DNA of 29,236 nt, taken from contig CAMFLJ010000006.1 in the NCBI GenBank assembly GCA_945957335.1, positions 1 to 29,236 of the forward strand, in the 5' to 3' direction. The position numbers and the translations under genes are program-made. Shown here piece by piece: positions 27,815 to 29,236 of this stretch. This stretch comes from an uncultured Actinomycetes bacterium (GTDB taxonomy: Bacteria > Actinomycetota > Acidimicrobiia > Acidimicrobiales > Acidimicrobilacustridaceae). Position 1 is the stretch's first letter. Every line of letters starts with the position of its first letter. The notes under the pieces were generated by a model, which saw nothing but the letters and a program-made list of their open reading frames with translations, was not told the origin of the DNA and made no database searches.

Positions 27815-29236
27815 TCAGGGGAACCAGCCGACGACGTCGACGATGATCTGGGTGTTGCCCCCGACGTTCTTGATCTCGATCTCACCGTTGGTGCCGATCT
27901 TGGCGATCACCATGTTGGCCACGATCTGCCCCGGGGCGAAGTTGAGGTTCGATGCCAACGGTGGCGACACCCCGGCCTCGTAGACCGTCAGGTACCCACC
28001 CCCGGTCGAGCCGGCCACGGTGACGTTGAGCGCCACCGCCTGGGCGAACGGTGGCACCTGGCCCCGGTCGGCGACCTTCACCTTGATGGTGGTGCCCGCA
28101 AGCACCGGACCATTGCCCCCGGCCGCCGAGTCGAACGTGCCCCCACCACCCTGGGCCAGCGTGCGCGTGTCGAGGTAGCGCGTCGGCACCATCGGGGCGT
28201 AGGGCGACGTCGAGCCGAACCAGCCGACCACGTCGACGAGGACCTGGGTGTTGGCTCCCACGACCTTGATGGTGATCGCACCACCCGTGCCGAGCTTTGA
28301 GATCACCATGTTGGGCACGATCTGGCCCGGCCCGAAGTTGATGTTCGACGCCAACGGCGCGGCGACCCCTGCCTCGTACACCGTCAGGTAGCCACCAGCG
28401 GACGCGCCGGCCACGGTCACGTTCAGGGCGACCGCCTTGGCGTCCGCCGGCACGCCGCCGCCGGCACGCCCCCCGATCGGCACCGTGATGGTCTGGCCGG
28501 CCGGGATGGGACCGGTCCCCGAGTTGCCGCCGTCGAACGTGCCACCACCGCCTTGGGCCGGTGTGCGGGTGTCGACGAACCGCGTCGGCAGCACGGGCGT
28601 GTACTGCGATCCGGCCTCGAACCACCCCACGACGTCGACGAGGATCTGGGTGTTGCCACCCACGTTCTTGATGGTGATCGCCCCGTCCGCGCCGACCTTG
28701 GAGATCACCATGTTGGGAACGATCTGCCCTGCTGCGAAGTTGAGGTTCGACGCCAAGGGGGCCGACACACCGGACTCGTACACCGTCAGGTAGCCGTTCG
28801 AGGACGAGCCCGCCACCGTCACGTTCAGCACCACCGCCACCGCATCGGCCGGCACGACCCCGCCGGCACGCCCTGCGATCGGCACCGTGATGGTGTCGCC
28901 GGCGGGGACCGGACCGGTCCCCGAGCTGTTGCCGTCGAACGTGCCACCACCGCCCTGGGCCGGTGTGCGGGTGTCGAGGTACCGAGTCGGCACGGTCGGG
29001 TGGTAGCCCGGCCAGGGCGTGACCGTTGCAGCGGCCGACTCGGGCCCGTCACCAATGGCACTGTGGGCGTGGACCGTCACCGTGTAGGTGGTGCCGTTGG
29101 TGAGCCCGCTGATGGTGCAGCTGAGCGGGCCGATGGTCCACGTGCAGGTGCGGTTCCCGGGGTTGAGGGTGGCCGTGTAGGAGGTGATCGGTGAGCCACC
29201 GCTGAGAGCCGCCTGCCAGCCGATCGAGACCTGGCT
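27815..29236 (-). CDS. Secreted FnIII plus triple-repeat protein, 3' part
   Basis: 474 codons including the stop; the start lies beyond the right edge, and the frame is open to position 29236. The visible part begins inside a fibronectin type III domain (IGWQAALSGGSPITSYTAT, two Cys in CTWTIGPLSC, then GLTNGTTYTVTVHAHSAIGD). Three beta-rich repeats of about 130 residues follow. Each starts near PTRYLDTRTPAQGGGGTFD, contains ALNVTVAG, GYLTVYE and NLNFAPGQIVPNM, and ends VDVVGWF. The protein stops right after the third WF. The domain mix indicates an extracellular, probably surface or adhesive protein. The repeat is recurrent at the C-termini of exported actinobacterial proteins, without known function. 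Confidence 0.82.
   Translation of the reverse strand, partial: SQVSIGWQAALSGGSPITSYTATLNPGNRTCTWTIGPLSCTISGLTNGTTYTVTVHAHSAIGDGPESAAATVTPWPGYHPTVPTRYLDTRTPAQGGGGTFDGNSSGTGPVPAGDTITVPIAGRAGGVVPADAVAVVLNVTVAGSSSNGYLTVYESGVSAPLASNLNFAAGQIVPNMVISKVGADGAITIKNVGGNTQILVDVVGWFEAGSQYTPVLPTRFVDTRTPAQGGGGTFDGGNSGTGPIPAGQTITVPIGGRAGGGVPADAKAVALNVTVAGASAGGYLTVYEAGVAAPLASNINFGPGQIVPNMVISKLGTGGAITIKVVGANTQVLVDVVGWFGSTSPYAPMVPTRYLDTRTLAQGGGGTFDSAAGGNGPVLAGTTIKVKVADRGQVPPFAQAVALNVTVAGSTGGGYLTVYEAGVSPPLASNLNFAPGQIVANMVIAKIGTNGEIEIKNVGGNTQIIVDVVGWFP
27818..29005 (-). repeat. Three tandem repeats of about 400 bp within the secreted protein gene
   Basis: Units 28604-29005 and 28202-28603 are both 402 bp (134 codons). 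The last, 27818-28201, is 384 bp because it ends at the stop. They are very similar in DNA and protein, for example the TACACCGTCAGGTA(G/C)CC block in each. The unit count may vary between strains. Confidence 0.85.

Noticed and set aside
1..29236. tRNA, rRNA or riboswitch genes
   Set aside because: No cloverleaf-like segment with conserved TTCGA arms, no rRNA blocks and no recognisable riboswitch core were seen on either strand. Weak cases cannot be excluded by eye.

Overview
This is high-GC DNA with dense, strongly C-ending codon usage. Its gene content is typical of a free-living actinobacterium: a deazaflavin (F420)-type Ddn-family reductase, an SCO6745-family protein, a luciferase-like monooxygenase, a DUF2252 protein, a DUF222/HNH protein, and many acyl-CoA and short-chain dehydrogenase enzymes. 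The style (GGGGGA-type ribosome sites, many apparently leaderless starts with a TANNNT box 6-8 nt upstream, tail repeats of the 'PTRYLDTRTP' type) suggests an Acidimicrobiia-like lineage. That placement is inference. No RNA genes, insertion sequences, phage genes or CRISPR arrays were seen.

Layout. Positions 1-4516 hold the 5' end of a DUF222/HNH gene, then a minus-strand operon of two tandemly duplicated 14-TM drug exporters and a TetR repressor, with a perfect 7-4-7 inverted-repeat operator at its promoter. Positions 4562-6094 hold two near-identical promoter-plus-gene units for Ser/Thr-rich exported proteins, each preceded by 11-bp-phased direct repeats resembling a PHO box, followed by a ferric-reductase-like membrane protein. 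Positions 6189-8004 are a cytochrome P450 and cupin pair. Positions 8027-10504 hold a nitroreductase and SCO6745 pair, and a divergent Tat-exported esterase. Positions 10521-13150 hold an NTF2-like protein, an acyl-CoA dehydrogenase and a limonene-epoxide-hydrolase-like enzyme between large nested palindromes. Positions 13172-16608 hold an alpha/beta hydrolase, a 2-oxoglutarate/Fe(II) oxygenase coupled to a VOC protein, a Ddn-like reductase and a PilZ protein.

Positions 16724-20891 are a likely catabolic operon: luciferase-like monooxygenase, CodA-like amidohydrolase, alpha/beta hydrolase and crotonase. The first three are joined by 4-bp start/stop overlaps. A 19-bp palindrome sits on its promoter, and a closely related palindrome lies in the VOC/Ddn divergent region 5 kb away, suggesting a shared regulator. 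Positions 20942-25362 hold an orphan two-TM Rieske protein with different codon use, an SDR, a second 2OG/Fe(II)-type oxygenase, and a divergent SDR plus hotdog thioesterase operon. Positions 25394-29236 hold DUF2252, a second crotonase and the 3' part of a secreted FnIII plus triple-repeat protein.

The overall theme is accessory catabolism of lipid-, steroid- or xenobiotic-like substrates (P450, acyl-CoA dehydrogenase, crotonases, SDRs, hydrolases, epoxide hydrolase) plus efflux. The least explained items are the PHO-box-like Ser/Thr-protein/ferric-reductase cassette, the shared 19-bp operator with the monooxygenase-amidohydrolase operon, and the recurring nested intergenic palindromes.
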